Source of the DNA: Thermococcus gammatolerans EJ3 | Lineage (GTDB): Archaea > Methanobacteriota_B > Thermococci > Thermococcales > Thermococcaceae | DNA length: 64,000 bases | Assembly (NCBI RefSeq): GCF_000022365.1 | Contig: NC_012804.1 | Span: 930,001-994,000 of the forward strand | Reading direction: 5' to 3' | Shown: one piece after another, positions 53,189-63,688 of the stretch | How positions within the stretch are numbered: the first letter of the stretch is position 1 | How the letters are laid out: each line of letters opens with the position of its first letter | The notes under the pieces: model-generated | What the model was told of the DNA's origin: nothing | The model's input: only the letters and a program-made list of their open reading frames with translations | The model's database searches: none | Program-made: the position numbers and the translations under genes

Positions 53189-54496
53189 GTGGTGAAGTTG
53201 AGGAACACGAAAGCCCTCACGCTGTTCATCGTGATCCTTCTTATCGCGTCCCTTGGATGCATCGGAGGCTCGAACGGTACTGGAGCTTCATCCACGACCT
53301 CCTCAGAGGGAACATCCTCGCCCCCAAAGACCACTACACCAATGACCTCGAGTGTGGGCTCGAGCACCTCAAGCGTCGAAACAACAATCTGGCGTCCTCC
53401 ACAGGGTGAGAAAAACGTAACCGTAACTTTCGTCGTCTCCGTGCCGGAATACACGCCCCAGAACGCCAGCGTTTACATTGCGGGCGACTTCAACGGCTGG
53501 AATCCAAAGGATGAACGTTTCAGACTACAGAAGCTCCAAGACGGGAGGTGGGCGATAAACCTCACCTTCCCGTACGGGACGGTTATAAACTTCAAGTTTA
53601 CGCGGGGCTCATGGGAGAGTGTGGAAGTTGGACCCTCCGGCGAGGAAATCCCGAGCAGGCACTTCATTTTCAGGAAAGGAGGTGTGTACGAGCTCAGGGT
53701 CTATAACTGGCACGACCACGTTGAAAGGGTCGCTCACACCATAAGCGGCAACGTGAAGGTATTCAAGATGTTCTCCTCACAGCTCAACAGGACGGTTCGC
53801 GTCTGGGTCTACCTTCCACCGGACTACGGCAAAAACGAGAAGAAGAGGTACCCCGTTCTCTACATGCTCGACGGTCAGAACCTTTTCGACAACGCAACGG
53901 CCTTCGCAGGAGAATGGGGGGTTGACGAGACCCTTGAATATCTCTACAACAAAACGGGGTTCTCGATAATAGTGGTTGGAATTGACAACGGTGGGGAGAG
54001 GAGGATAGACGAATACGCACCCTGGGTAAACGCCGAGTACGGAAGGGGTGGCCTGGGCAACGCAACGCTCGATTTCATAGTGGAGAACCTCAAGCCGTAT
54101 ATTGATGCCCTCTATAGAACGGAGCGGGAGGAAACTGGGATAATGGGCTCTTCGCTCGGCGGCCTGATGGCAATCTACGCCGGCTTCAGACATCCGGATA
54201 TCTTTAAGTACGTTGGGGCGATGAGCTCAGCCTTCTGGTTCAATCCGGAGATCTACGATTTCGTAAGGAACGCTCCTAGTGGCCCGGAGAAAATCTACAT
54301 CTACTGGGGAACCTCCGAAGGGAGCAACCCGGAGAAAATAGCAGAGGACAACCTCAAGATTGTTGAGATCCTGAAGGAAAAGGGATACGTCGAGGGACAG
54401 AACCTCAAGGTGGTCGTCGAGGAGAAAGGAGAACACAACGAGCTTTACTGGGGGAAGCACTTTGGTGAGGCCGTAACCTGGCTCTTCGGCGGATAA
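53189..54496 (+). CDS. Lipoprotein esterase with starch-binding-like (CBM20/48) domain
   Basis: 435 residues. A lipoprotein signal ([16 protein letters not shown]) is followed by a Ser/Thr linker (about 28-65). About 70-165 form a CBM20/48-type beta-sandwich ([20 protein letters not shown]). From about 185 there is an esterase D-type alpha/beta-hydrolase: GSSLGGL with the catalytic Ser (about 310), and a C-terminal His in [14 protein letters not shown]. It may cleave acetyl or feruloyl esters on bound polysaccharide. The start is GTG 53189, predicted leaderless from a TATA box (CTATAAACA near 53160); a TTG nine nt later has a better ribosome site. Confidence 0.88.
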   Translation: MVKLRNTKALTLFIVILLIASLGCIGGSNGTGASSTTSSEGTSSPPKTTTPMTSSVGSSTSSVETTIWRPPQGEKNVTVTFVVSVPEYTPQNASVYIAGDFNGWNPKDERFRLQKLQDGRWAINLTFPYGTVINFKFTRGSWESVEVGPSGEEIPSRHFIFRKGGVYELRVYNWHDHVERVAHTISGNVKVFKMFSSQLNRTVRVWVYLPPDYGKNEKKRYPVLYMLDGQNLFDNATAFAGEWGVDETLEYLYNKTGFSIIVVGIDNGGERRIDEYAPWVNAEYGRGGLGNATLDFIVENLKPYIDALYRTEREETGIMGSSLGGLMAIYAGFRHPDIFKYVGAMSSAFWFNPEIYDFVRNAPSGPEKIYIYWGTSEGSNPEKIAEDNLKIVEILKEKGYVEGQNLKVVVEEKGEHNELYWGKHFGEAVTWLFGG

Positions 54497-54527
54497 ACTT
54501 TTTATCCCTTTTCCCGTCCTTTTAACG

Positions 54528-56255
54528 ATGAAGCTGAAACTCAACTCAGAAGCCAGGGCAATATTGCGGGCGATAAAGGAGGAGATAAGGAGAAGAACGG
54601 TCCTCCCAGAGAGTTCGACCCTTCTTGAGAAATTCGAGCCCACCTCCGATCCTGGGGAGATACGGAGGAGACAGGAGTACTTCCGAGAAAAGCTCCCCCT
54701 CGTCAAGGAGGGTATCGGGGAGTACATAGCCCGGGTGAAGCCGATCCGTTTTAGGAGGGAGTACCTCCACGACAGGGTGCTGATAGTCGATGAGAGCGAA
54801 TTCGAGAGGGCAAGTTCTTTTGGGCTCTGTGAGGTCTCTACCGAGTCCGTTGATCCCTCAGAGTACCCCCTTGTTCTCAGCACCGTTGGTTACGGCATCG
54901 ACGTTGAGTTAAGTCCCGCGCAGATAGCACCGGAACTTTACGTCCTGCCCCTCTGGGAGAACCGGGAAACGTTGGAGGCCCTGGCGAGGATAGGGGAGAG
55001 CCTCGGAAGGAAGAGCGTCGCCCGGGAAATCCTGCGCGAGCTCGCCCCGCTCAAGGAGGTCATGGAAAGGAGAAGAGTTCTTGAGAGCCTCGACGAACTC
55101 GTGGCGGAGAAGGAGAGGGAACTAAACGAGAAGATCTCCGAGAAGCTGGAGCGCTTTAGCCTGACCCTCACCGGGAAGGAGCTTGTCGAGTTCCTGAGCG
55201 AGCTGAGGGCTGGCAACTACGATGCAATCTTCAGACACTTCGGTGGAATCGAGGGGGAGATCCTCGACCTAATCAACGAGGCCGAGAGCGAGCTGGGTGA
55301 GAGGCTTGGCGTTGCCGTTGAACTCTTCCCGCGGGACGAGATGTATCCCGTTCGGGCCGCTCCAGAGCGGGTTGAGGCCCTTTACCAGGAACTCGAAAGG
55401 GAGCTAAAGGTGGAACTCTACCTGAAGAGCAGGGGGATACTTGAGAGAATAGCCCATCTCCTTCCCGGGCTCAAAAAGGAGCTCGAATCGGTTAAAGAGC
55501 TCGACTTTTTGAGGGCCGTTAAGGATTTCACGAGAGGTTTCTCGTTTCCAGAGCTCTGGAGTGGTGGCATCGCCTTCGTAAACGGGAGGCACCTTTTCAT
55601 CGAGAACCCTCAGCCTGTCAGCTACGTTGTTGGCACCAAACCGGTGAACTTCAGCGTTCCCGGCTCTGAGAATATAGCCGACGAGAGGGTCGTCATCCTC
55701 ACGGGAGCCAACAGCGGCGGGAAGACGAGCCTGCTCGAGCTGATAACGCAGATCGAGGTGCTCTTCCACATGGGTTTCCCTGTTCCAGCTGAGAGAGCAT
55801 GGCTCGAACCCCTAGACGAGGTTTTCTTCTTCAGGAGGAAGAGGAGTATCTATGGTGCCGGGGCCTTTGAGACCGCGCTCCGCTCCTTTGTTCGGGCGCT
55901 CAGGGGAGAGGGAAGAAAGCTAATCCTCATAGATGAGTTCGAGGCTATAACAGAGCCAGGTGCGGCGGTGAAGATAATAGGTGAACTCCTGCGGATAGCC
56001 CACGGGAAGGGCTTTTACGTGGTTATTGTGTCCCATCTCGGTGAGGATCTGAAAAATGAACTGCCCTTTGCGAGGGTGGACGGGATAGAGACCAAGGGAC
56101 TTGACGAGAGCCTGAACCTCATCGTGGACAGACAGCCGCGCTTCGGAAGGATAGGGAGAAGCACCCCGGAGCTCATAGTGGAGAGGCTTGCCCGGAAGAG
56201 GAGAGGAGCCGAGAGGGAGATATTCGAGAGGATTCTGCGGGCCTTCAGACCTTGA
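54528..56255 (+). CDS. Archaeal MutS-family ATPase (MutS2/MutS5-like)
   Basis: 575 residues. Residues about 1-340 are helical, with a lever-like coiled region (LDELVAEKERELNEKISEKL). The ATPase domain carries Walker A LTGANSGGKTSL (about 391-402), Walker B KLILIDEFEAIT and a family-like IVSHLG switch. There is no mismatch-recognition domain and no Smr nuclease at the end. This short archaeal group is annotated MutS-related; its role, perhaps in recombination intermediates, is not settled. A TATA box (CTTTTTATC near 54500) makes the ATG leaderless. Overlaps the convergent MATE gene by 11 bp. Confidence 0.9.
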   Translation: MKLKLNSEARAILRAIKEEIRRRTVLPESSTLLEKFEPTSDPGEIRRRQEYFREKLPLVKEGIGEYIARVKPIRFRREYLHDRVLIVDESEFERASSFGLCEVSTESVDPSEYPLVLSTVGYGIDVELSPAQIAPELYVLPLWENRETLEALARIGESLGRKSVAREILRELAPLKEVMERRRVLESLDELVAEKERELNEKISEKLERFSLTLTGKELVEFLSELRAGNYDAIFRHFGGIEGEILDLINEAESELGERLGVAVELFPRDEMYPVRAAPERVEALYQELERELKVELYLKSRGILERIAHLLPGLKKELESVKELDFLRAVKDFTRGFSFPELWSGGIAFVNGRHLFIENPQPVSYVVGTKPVNFSVPGSENIADERVVILTGANSGGKTSLLELITQIEVLFHMGFPVPAERAWLEPLDEVFFFRRKRSIYGAGAFETALRSFVRALRGEGRKLILIDEFEAITEPGAAVKIIGELLRIAHGKGFYVVIVSHLGEDLKNELPFARVDGIETKGLDESLNLIVDRQPRFGRIGRSTPELIVERLARKRRGAEREIFERILRAFRP

Positions 56256-57639
56256 CGTACTTCCACCGTCCCCTTCTGAATATCCACCAGTACATCGCGG
56301 CACTCGTGAATGTCTCGAGGCTCATCGCTATCCACGCGGCTATGACTCCCATCCCCCTGAAGGTAAAGCCCGGGAAGGTAAAGCCCAGAACTTTGAAGCT
56401 GGGTACCTCAAAACCGAAGCCGAGGAGATATGCGGGAAGAATCCTGAAGAGCAGTTTGCTTACGGCTGTAACGTACATCGGGCTCTTGGTATCGCCGGCA
56501 CCTCTTAAAGCCCCGCTGAGGACGAAGACCCAGCCGAGGGGGATCTCGCTTATCCCCACTATTATGAGGTATATGCTCGCAAGCCTCAGCACCTCACTGT
56601 AGTGCGGATCACTTGGATCGAGGAAGGGCATGACGAGGTAGCGCGGGAAGAGTATAAGGATGATGGCCATTATACTCATGAAGGCAGTTATCATTTTGAG
56701 GGCTTCCTTCACCGTTTTCTCGGCCAGGTCTGGTCTTTTTGCACCGAGGCTCTGGCCGACGAGGGCTGACGAAGCCACGTTGAATCCGAAAGCCGGCATG
56801 TAGGCGATGCTCTCTATCCTCAGACCTATCTGGTGGGCGCTGAGGGCTATGCTCCCGAACCTCGTGACTATCGTCATGTAGAGGAAGTTGTAGAAGCTGA
56901 AGAGACCGCGCTCCACGAGGGCTGGAATCCCTATCCTCACGATCCTCTCGATGAGGGACAGGTCGAACCGCCAGCTGGGTCTCAAACGGAGTACGAGCCT
57001 CCCCGTTAGGAGAAGGTAGAAGCCGATGAGGAAAGAAACCGTTATTCCGATCCCGGATGCCCACGCCGCGCCAACTGGGCCGAGCCTGGGGAAGCCAAGT
57101 TTACCGTAGATCAGGAGGTAATCGAGGGTCGCGTTTATGATGTTCATCATAATGCCGAGCTTCATCGGTGTTTTGGTGTCCCCAGCCCCCCTTAGTGCGG
57201 AGAAGAACGTGAACCCAACGAACCTTATGGGGTAGAACAGGAAGAGAACCCTGAGGTAGGAGTAGGCCAAGCTGAAGGTCTCTCCCCTTGCCCCCATGAT
57301 CCGCAGCACATCATCGCCGAGAAACCAGCCGAACAGGAACACCGGAATGCCGAGGAGGAAGGCAAGGTAGAGGCTCTGTTCCAGAACGAGCTCCGCCTTT
57401 TCAAAGTCCTTTGCCCCCACAAACCTGGCAACGAGTGCGAGCGTCCCAACGGAAACCGACATCATTATCGGGAACATGAACCAGCTTATCTGGCCCCCAA
57501 GACCGACGGCACCGACCGCTATGGCGCTGACGTGGCCCACCATCAGAGTATCGACTAAGTTGAGCAGAGTTTGGGAGATGTTCCCCAGTATCGCTGGCCA
57601 CGCGAGGGACCACAGTTTCCTCCGGAGGTTCTCTTCCAT
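56245..57639 (-). CDS. MATE-family multidrug/cation efflux transporter
   Basis: 464 residues with about twelve membrane helices in two related halves. Typical MATE segments: LAWPAILGNISQTLLNLVDT, FSALRGAGDTKTPMKLGIMM and the repeat FVLSGALRGAGDTKSPMYVT in the second half. MATE proteins export drugs or metabolites against Na+ or H+. Substrate unknown. A minus-strand TATA (CCTTAAATATC near 57676) precedes a short leader. It is not closely similar to the two MATE genes at the right edge. Confidence 0.92.
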   Translation of the reverse strand: MEENLRRKLWSLAWPAILGNISQTLLNLVDTLMVGHVSAIAVGAVGLGGQISWFMFPIMMSVSVGTLALVARFVGAKDFEKAELVLEQSLYLAFLLGIPVFLFGWFLGDDVLRIMGARGETFSLAYSYLRVLFLFYPIRFVGFTFFSALRGAGDTKTPMKLGIMMNIINATLDYLLIYGKLGFPRLGPVGAAWASGIGITVSFLIGFYLLLTGRLVLRLRPSWRFDLSLIERIVRIGIPALVERGLFSFYNFLYMTIVTRFGSIALSAHQIGLRIESIAYMPAFGFNVASSALVGQSLGAKRPDLAEKTVKEALKMITAFMSIMAIILILFPRYLVMPFLDPSDPHYSEVLRLASIYLIIVGISEIPLGWVFVLSGALRGAGDTKSPMYVTAVSKLLFRILPAYLLGFGFEVPSFKVLGFTFPGFTFRGMGVIAAWIAMSLETFTSAAMYWWIFRRGRWKYVKV

Positions 57640-57704
57640 GTCGATCTAAACGATAAAAGAAGAATTGATATTTAAGGCTTTCCGAAGAAGCGAGAAAGAG
57701 GGGC

Positions 57705-58115
57705 TCACTCGCCCCTGACCTTTTTAATCTGAATCCTGCCGAGGGTCTCCCAGTACTCGACGGTTATGCCCTCCTTGAGCTGGTCCTTGACCTCGTCCTC
57801 GACACCGGTCTCGATCGGGACGTCGTAGAGCTCGTAGGTCTCCATGTCCATGATCTGGACGGTGTCGGGGGTTATCGCGATGACCTGACCGACGCGCTTG
57901 TCGATGATCGGAACGTCAACTTCCGCGCTGGTCGGCTTAACGATGCTCCTGACCTTTCCGTCGAAGATTCCAACGGCCTCAATCCTGGCCTTGGCGGACC
58001 CGTGCTTTCCAGGGGAAGAGACCGTTATGTTCACGATCCTGCAGGGTTCGCCGTCGATGATTATGTACCTCCCGGGCTTGAGCTTGCTGACCTGAACCTT
58101 GGTCTTGTCTCCCAT
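57705..58115 (-). CDS. eif5A: Translation initiation factor aIF5A
   Basis: 136 residues. The hypusination loop is [12 protein letters not shown] with the Lys at about 37. An SH3-like N-terminal half and an OB-fold C-terminal half complete the protein. It is modified by the deoxyhypusine synthase encoded at 40755 and helps ribosomes through difficult peptide bonds. GGGAGGTAT lies a few nt before the ATG; a TATA box (TTTTTTAAATGG, near 58160) is on the minus strand. Confidence 0.97.
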   Translation of the reverse strand: MGDKTKVQVSKLKPGRYIIIDGEPCRIVNITVSSPGKHGSAKARIEAVGIFDGKVRSIVKPTSAEVDVPIIDKRVGQVIAITPDTVQIMDMETYELYDVPIETGVEDEVKDQLKEGITVEYWETLGRIQIKKVRGE

Positions 58116-58181
58116 CTCTCATACCTCCCGTAAGCGTTCTATTCCAACTCGGAAGGGCCATTTAAAAAATTTTTGAAGGGC

Positions 58182-59573
58182 TCAGCGGCCCCTTCTGGAG
58201 CCTGCCATCAGATAGTTGTTAAAGAGCATCGGTAGGAAGAGCAGCAGGCCCACCAGTATGCCCAGCGGTATGTAGGAACCCTTGAAGCTCAGCATAGTCC
58301 TCAGGGATATGAGGCCTATCACCGCTGAGGCCAGCACTCCGACTCCGATGAGTCTCCGATCAACGGGGGAGACGCCTACCAGCAGAGGTGCACCCTCGAG
58401 GGCTATTATCAACCCACCTACGCCTAAGAGGGCCGCTAGGAACATCACCTTGATCCCGCTTACCATCATGGCAGCGGAGAGAATTAAGACTATCCCGCTG
58501 ACGAAGGAGACGCTCGTGTTCCTCTTCATCTGAAACATCTCCGCCGAGATCTGGGCGCCTATCTCAACGAGCACTATGAGCGTCGTGAACCCTGCGAGGA
58601 AGAGCGATCCCATAAGGAGGAAGATTATGGCCGAGCTTCCACCGATGCCACTCTCGCGGATTATGTCGGGGATGAGATAGAAGGTCTCGATGGCCTTAAT
58701 CGGGCTTTGGTTACTTTTGCCTCCGTAGTCTTCAAGCTTGTGGAAGTCCATAAAGAGCTTCATCGACTTCTCCGAGGGGATTTGGGGGTTGTTAAAGGCG
58801 GTCTCATAACTCTGGTACGCGGCCCCAATCGCGTAAACGGTCGTGAAAGCGGCAGTGAAGCTCAGCAGTATCTGGAGGAGAAGCACGACAGCGAGGAGCT
58901 TCCTGAAATCGAGGTCTGATGGGGCAAAGCTTCCGAGGACGTAGTAAACACCCGCTCCGAGACCGAGGCTGAGCAGAACCGTGATCAGCATCATTATCGT
59001 GCCCCTTGCAGTTAGAGGGTGATCAAAGGATAACACCGCGTGCCTGTAGGAGTTTAGGTAGTTCAGTGCGGTTTCACTTCTAACGAAGTCGTAAACTTGA
59101 GCCCTCATCAGGAAAAGGGAGACGAAGGCAAACACTATGAAGAGCACCGCAAGTATTCCTATGAACTCCACGGAGCGGCCCCTCAGTATTATCAGGAACA
59201 GCCATATCAGCGTTACGATTACCAGGAGGAGTAGAATGAGCATAGTGGGGCCCAGGTCGAAGAGCTTGATGAGGGCAAAACCGGAGTAGTACAGGTTTAT
59301 TGCCCCAAAGAGCATCAAGAACATCAGCAGGATTATGGTGATCGCGGGGAGCCTTGAGACCTTCACCATGAACTCGTGAATGAGGTAGCGCGTTTTCCGC
59401 GTTGCCTCAAGCTCGCCGTAGATCAGGATCAGCCCAACGCCGAGTGCCACGAGAGACAGGACAAAGCCCTTGAGACCGAAGGCGATGTAGTACTTCGGCA
59501 TCAGAAGAAAGTTCAGCACTCCCAGGATGTATCCGGTTATTAAGAGGGCCATCAGGGTTGACATCTTTCTCAT
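58182..59573 (-). CDS. Multi-pass membrane protein, distantly NSS-like
   Basis: 463 residues with about 11-12 membrane helices and few polar residues outside a loop near 270-310 (PQIPSEKSMKLFMDFHKLED). The stretch GGSSAIIFLLMGSLFLAGFT, then TLIVLVEIGAQI, recalls helix 8 of the neurotransmitter:sodium symporter family, but the helix 1 signature is absent, so this is a weak guess. It may be a transporter or a scaffold. GGAGGG lies before the ATG at 59573. Divergent from the phosphoesterase gene. Confidence 0.7.
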   Translation of the reverse strand: MRKMSTLMALLITGYILGVLNFLLMPKYYIAFGLKGFVLSLVALGVGLILIYGELEATRKTRYLIHEFMVKVSRLPAITIILLMFLMLFGAINLYYSGFALIKLFDLGPTMLILLLLVIVTLIWLFLIILRGRSVEFIGILAVLFIVFAFVSLFLMRAQVYDFVRSETALNYLNSYRHAVLSFDHPLTARGTIMMLITVLLSLGLGAGVYYVLGSFAPSDLDFRKLLAVVLLLQILLSFTAAFTTVYAIGAAYQSYETAFNNPQIPSEKSMKLFMDFHKLEDYGGKSNQSPIKAIETFYLIPDIIRESGIGGSSAIIFLLMGSLFLAGFTTLIVLVEIGAQISAEMFQMKRNTSVSFVSGIVLILSAAMMVSGIKVMFLAALLGVGGLIIALEGAPLLVGVSPVDRRLIGVGVLASAVIGLISLRTMLSFKGSYIPLGILVGLLLFLPMLFNNYLMAGSRRGR

Positions 59574-59662
59574 TTCAATCCCTCCCTTCGAACAGACTGG
59601 AATTAAAACGTTCCAAAAATATAAAAGGGTTGTGGACTATGGAGCGAATTTGGGGGATGGGA

Positions 59663-60310
59663 ATGCTTGTGGTGGCCGTAACAGACGTCCACGGGGATTC
59701 AAAGGCCGCGGAAGAGCTCGCCGAGAGGATAGTGAAGATGGAAAGGGAACCAGATGCAATATTTATAGCCGGGGACATCACTAACTTTGGGAGTGCCAGC
59801 GTTGCGGAGAAAGTTCTAAGACCTCTGCTTGAGCTGGGAATACCGATCGTGGCAGTTCACGGCAACTGTGATGGCAGGGACGTTCCAGAGTACCTTGAGG
59901 AGCTCGGGATCTCAGCCCACGATAGGCGGGTTGAAGTCAGGGGGATTGGGGTGGTGGGCATCGGCGGGTCAAATATAACACCTTTTCACACGATCTGGGA
60001 GCTGAGCGAGGAGGAGATCGAGGCAATCCTGAGGAGGAACTATCGGGCTGGAGATGTAATCCTGTCCCACGTCCCGCCATATGGGACTAAGGTGGATCTA
60101 ACCCGTTCCGGCATTCACGTGGGGAGCAAAGCCTTGAGGAAGTTCATCTGGGAAAACAAGCCACCCTTAGTTATTACCGGGCACATCCACGAGGCGAGGG
60201 GGGTGGACAAGGTGAACGGGAGCCTTGTGGTCAACCCCGGACCTCTATTCAGGGGCTACTACGCCCTTGTGGAGATTGAGGAAACACGCGTATCTTTGAT
60301 GCGCCTCTGA
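59663..60310 (+). CDS. Calcineurin-like metallophosphoesterase
   Basis: 215 residues from ATG 59663, with GGGGGATGG upstream and a TATA box (AATATAAAAG near 59622) giving a 10-15 nt leader; ATG 59657 adds two residues. Metal motifs: TDVHGD (DxH), FIAGDITN (GD), VHGNCDG (GNxD), LSHVPPYG (H) and TGHIHEARG (GHxH). A YfcE/MJ0936-like phosphodiesterase is the closest description. Substrate unknown. Followed 47 bp later by the prolyl oligopeptidase gene. Confidence 0.9.
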   Translation: MLVVAVTDVHGDSKAAEELAERIVKMEREPDAIFIAGDITNFGSASVAEKVLRPLLELGIPIVAVHGNCDGRDVPEYLEELGISAHDRRVEVRGIGVVGIGGSNITPFHTIWELSEEEIEAILRRNYRAGDVILSHVPPYGTKVDLTRSGIHVGSKALRKFIWENKPPLVITGHIHEARGVDKVNGSLVVNPGPLFRGYYALVEIEETRVSLMRL

Positions 60311-60356
60311 GCAACCCTTTTATATCTTCTGTACTAACGTTAAGACGGTGATTTTC

Positions 60357-62204
60357 ATGGAGGATCCCTACATCTGGGCGGAGAACCTGAAGGATGAGCG
60401 CGTTCTGAAGCTCGTCGAGGAGGAGAACAAGCGCTTTAGAGAGTTCGTGGGCGAGCTGAGCGACGAGCTCTTCCCCGAGGTCTGGGAGTACTACTCAATT
60501 CCAACGCTTCACCAGGTGAAGCTAACGGAGAGGGGCATCATAGGGATGTACCGCGAGGGGGAGGGGCAGGTTATCAGATGGCTCGGCGGGGATGCCATAG
60601 TTGACTCAAAGGAGCTTGAGAAAGAACTTAACGACGAAGTTCTCCTTCAAGGCTTCACGGCAGATAGAAAGGGTAGATTCTTAGCCTACAGCTTCTCGAT
60701 AGGCGGTGCAGATGAGGGGATAACAAGGATAGTAGACCTCGAAACCGGCGAACTCCTTGAGGAATTCAAACCTTCCGTGTGGAACGTCACATTTCTTGAG
60801 AACGGCTACTACTTCGCCCGCTTTTACAGGCACGGCGAAACGCCCGACGGGGTTAAAGCTCCTGCTGAAAGACTCTTCTGGAAGGACGAAAGTGGGGAAA
60901 AGATTGTCTTTGGCGAAGGGCTCGGTTCCGGCTACTTCATCTCGCTGGGGAAGAGCACAGACAGCAAAACGGCGATGGTAACAGTTACCTTTGGCTGGAA
61001 CAGCGCGGAAATCTACGTCGGCCCGATAGATGAACCGGAGAAGTGGGAGAAAGTTTACTCAGCAGAAGTTCCGGTTGAGCCGGTTGACGTTCGCGACGGC
61101 ACGCTCTACCTCTTAACGAAGGAAGGAAAGGGTCGTGGAAAGCTCATTGCCGTAATGGACGGAGAACTCATGGAGATAATCCCGGAGGGCGAGTTTCCGC
61201 TGGAGTGGGCCGTTCTGGTTGGAGACAAAATCCTCGCGGGCAGGCTCGTGCACGCGAGCCACATACTTGAGGTTTACTCCCTCAGCGGAGAGAAACTCGG
61301 GGAGATAACCTTCGACCTCCCTGGGAGCGTCTATCCGCTCGACACCGATGGGAAGAAGGTTTTACTCCGCTACGAGAGCTTCACAGTCCCTTACAGGCTC
61401 TACGAGTTCAATGGAGAGCTCAAGCTCGTCGAGAGGCAAGAAATCGAGGGGAGCTTCAATGTTGAAGAGGACTTCGCGGTCTCGAAGGACGGAACCAAAA
61501 TCCACTACTTCCTCGTGAAGGGCGAGAGGGACGAGAAGAAGGCCTGGGTCTTCGGATACGGAGGCTTCAACATCTCGCTAACTCCGCGCTTCTTCCCACA
61601 GGCGATTCCCTTCATAAAGCGCGGGGGAACCTTCGGAATGGCGAACCTGCGCGGTGGAAGCGAGTACGGCGAGGAGTGGCATCGCGCTGGAATGAGGGAG
61701 AACAAGCAGAACGTCTTCGATGACTTCATAGCCGTCCTTGAGAAGCTCAAGCGCGAAGGATACAGGGTAGCGGCGTGGGGCAGGAGCAATGGAGGCCTCT
61801 TGGTGTCCGCCACGCTTGTCCAGAGGCCGGACGTCATGGATTCCGCTTTGATAGGCTACCCCGTCATCGACATGCTCCGCTTCCACAGGCTCTACATCGG
61901 CAGCGTGTGGGTTCCGGAATACGGCAACCCCGACGACCCGAAGGAGAGGGAGTTCCTGCTGAAGTACAGCCCCTACCACAACGTGAAGCCAGCAAAATAC
62001 CCTCCGACGCTTATCTACACGGGCTTACACGACGACCGCGTGCACCCTGCCCACGCCATAAAGTTCTTCCTGAAGCTGAAAGAAGTTAGTAGGGACGTTT
62101 ACCTCCGCGTCGAGATCAAGAGCGGGCACATGGGCGCTTCCCCAGAGACGAGGGCGAGAGAACTGACCGATTTGCTCGCCTTCGTGCTCAGGACTCTGGC
62201 TTGA
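60357..62204 (+). CDS. Prolyl oligopeptidase (S9A)
   Basis: 615 residues from ATG 60357 (MEDPYIWAENLKDERVLKLV), with GGTGAT 6 nt upstream; the GTG at 60348 adds three residues. No signal peptide. Residues about 55-350 form the beta-propeller; the hydrolase domain has Ser in WGRSNGGLL, Asp in TGLHDDRVHP and His in KSGHMGAS. It cuts short peptides after Pro and is cytosolic. Length matches the archaeal family. TATA box TTTTATAT at 60317-60324. Confidence 0.95.
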   Translation: MEDPYIWAENLKDERVLKLVEEENKRFREFVGELSDELFPEVWEYYSIPTLHQVKLTERGIIGMYREGEGQVIRWLGGDAIVDSKELEKELNDEVLLQGFTADRKGRFLAYSFSIGGADEGITRIVDLETGELLEEFKPSVWNVTFLENGYYFARFYRHGETPDGVKAPAERLFWKDESGEKIVFGEGLGSGYFISLGKSTDSKTAMVTVTFGWNSAEIYVGPIDEPEKWEKVYSAEVPVEPVDVRDGTLYLLTKEGKGRGKLIAVMDGELMEIIPEGEFPLEWAVLVGDKILAGRLVHASHILEVYSLSGEKLGEITFDLPGSVYPLDTDGKKVLLRYESFTVPYRLYEFNGELKLVERQEIEGSFNVEEDFAVSKDGTKIHYFLVKGERDEKKAWVFGYGGFNISLTPRFFPQAIPFIKRGGTFGMANLRGGSEYGEEWHRAGMRENKQNVFDDFIAVLEKLKREGYRVAAWGRSNGGLLVSATLVQRPDVMDSALIGYPVIDMLRFHRLYIGSVWVPEYGNPDDPKEREFLLKYSPYHNVKPAKYPPTLIYTGLHDDRVHPAHAIKFFLKLKEVSRDVYLRVEIKSGHMGASPETRARELTDLLAFVLRTLA

Positions 62205-62205
62205 C

Positions 62206-63645
62206 TCATTCTTCCTCCTCTATTATCCTCTTCATCCAGCTTCCCCTGAGGAACCACAGGAGGGCAACGAGAGCGGCCAAAAAGTTGCTCATTCCCATCC
62301 CGAAGAACACGCCCCTGCTGCTCATCCCAAAAAGCTCTGCCAGCGGGATCCTTATGCTGATCTCGTGGTCGAGTATAACCTCCGAGATCATTATCGCCGG
62401 AACGTAGCCGAAAGCGTAGCTTAGGGGAATCCTCAAGCCCCAGAGGCGAAGCATGCTGAGGATCATGCTCTTTTTGGTGTGGCCCGCCGAGCTGAAGGTT
62501 CTCGTCACGACGACAAAGATCCCGTTGAAGAACGGAACGGATATCAGGAAGTACTTGAGCACGTACTCGCTCTGGGCTATGACCGCGGGATCGTTCAGGA
62601 AGACCTTGAAGATCGGCACCCTGAATATTCCGATGATGAGGATCGCGAAGGATGCTATGAGGAAATTAACCATCATGGTTCGCTCCGCTATCCTCTTGGC
62701 CCTTTCGTAGTTTTCAGCGCCGACGTTCTGGGCTATCATCGTTCCCATCGCCATGCTTATTCCCCGGGAGATGCTGGTTATGAAGTTGACGAGTCGGGTG
62801 GTTATAATGTAGGCCGCGTAGACTACGTCGCCGTAGCCGTAGATGATTCTCGTAAGGACGACGAACCCGAAGTTGTTGGCGGACTGACCAACGGCCGAAG
62901 GCAGACCAACCCGGAATATCTTGGAGTAGAACTCTAAGTCCGGTTTTAGGGTTTCCTTGGTCAGGTAAAGCCCCGTACGCCCGCTGGTGAGCAGCCTGAG
63001 TCCTATAAGGGCACCCGTCCCGTTGGACAGAACCGTAGCTATTGCGGCCCCTTCAACTCCGAGGTCGAGTAGAAATATGAAGACAGGATCGAGGACGATG
63101 TTCATAAAAACAGTCAGCATGCTGACCTTGACAGGTGTTTTCGTATCTCCAGCTGCCCTCATCAGGGCAGAGAAAGCCATGAATGAGAACGATAAAGGAA
63201 CCCCCGCAAAGACAACGGTGGCGTAGGCCTTGGCGTGGGGATAAACGTTGGGTGTCACCTTCATGAAGTGAAGCGCGTAGGGAAGGACGGCGAGGCTTAT
63301 TATAGCGGTCAGCGTGGAGAAGATCAGCATGAGGGAGTAGAGTGCTCCAGCGGAGCGGTTGGCCTTCTCATACCTCCCCGCTCCAATGTACTGACCGACC
63401 AAGGCAAACCCAGCCATAGCGAATCCCATGCCAAGGGCCATCAGAGTCCCTATTATCGGCCAGCTCGTTCCGGGGGCCGCTAGGGCTTCCCTCCCTATCT
63501 TGCCAAGCCAGAATGTATCGGTTATGTTATAGAGAACCTGAATGAGGTTGCTCACTATGAGGGGGTAAGCTAAGCGGAGCAACGTTCTCTCTATCGGGCC
63601 TGTGAGTATCTCCTCGCGCATTCGCTGAACCTTTCCCCTTTCCAT
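62206..63645 (-). CDS. MATE-family transporter, tandem copy 1
   Basis: 479 residues from ATG 63645, with GTGGTG 3 nt upstream. About twelve membrane helices; MATE motifs FSALMRAAGDTKTPVKVSML and SSAGHTKKSMILSMLRLWGL. It lies one base after the convergent peptidase stop. Its C-terminal third is very close to the truncated gene next door (same SGHTKKSMILSM, RLWGLR and RGSWMK blocks), which points to tandem duplication. Confidence 0.92.
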   Translation of the reverse strand: MERGKVQRMREEILTGPIERTLLRLAYPLIVSNLIQVLYNITDTFWLGKIGREALAAPGTSWPIIGTLMALGMGFAMAGFALVGQYIGAGRYEKANRSAGALYSLMLIFSTLTAIISLAVLPYALHFMKVTPNVYPHAKAYATVVFAGVPLSFSFMAFSALMRAAGDTKTPVKVSMLTVFMNIVLDPVFIFLLDLGVEGAAIATVLSNGTGALIGLRLLTSGRTGLYLTKETLKPDLEFYSKIFRVGLPSAVGQSANNFGFVVLTRIIYGYGDVVYAAYIITTRLVNFITSISRGISMAMGTMIAQNVGAENYERAKRIAERTMMVNFLIASFAILIIGIFRVPIFKVFLNDPAVIAQSEYVLKYFLISVPFFNGIFVVVTRTFSSAGHTKKSMILSMLRLWGLRIPLSYAFGYVPAIMISEVILDHEISIRIPLAELFGMSSRGVFFGMGMSNFLAALVALLWFLRGSWMKRIIEEEE

Positions 63646-63688
63646 GGGCACCACAGTGAGATCATTATCGAAACGTGCCTATAAAAAC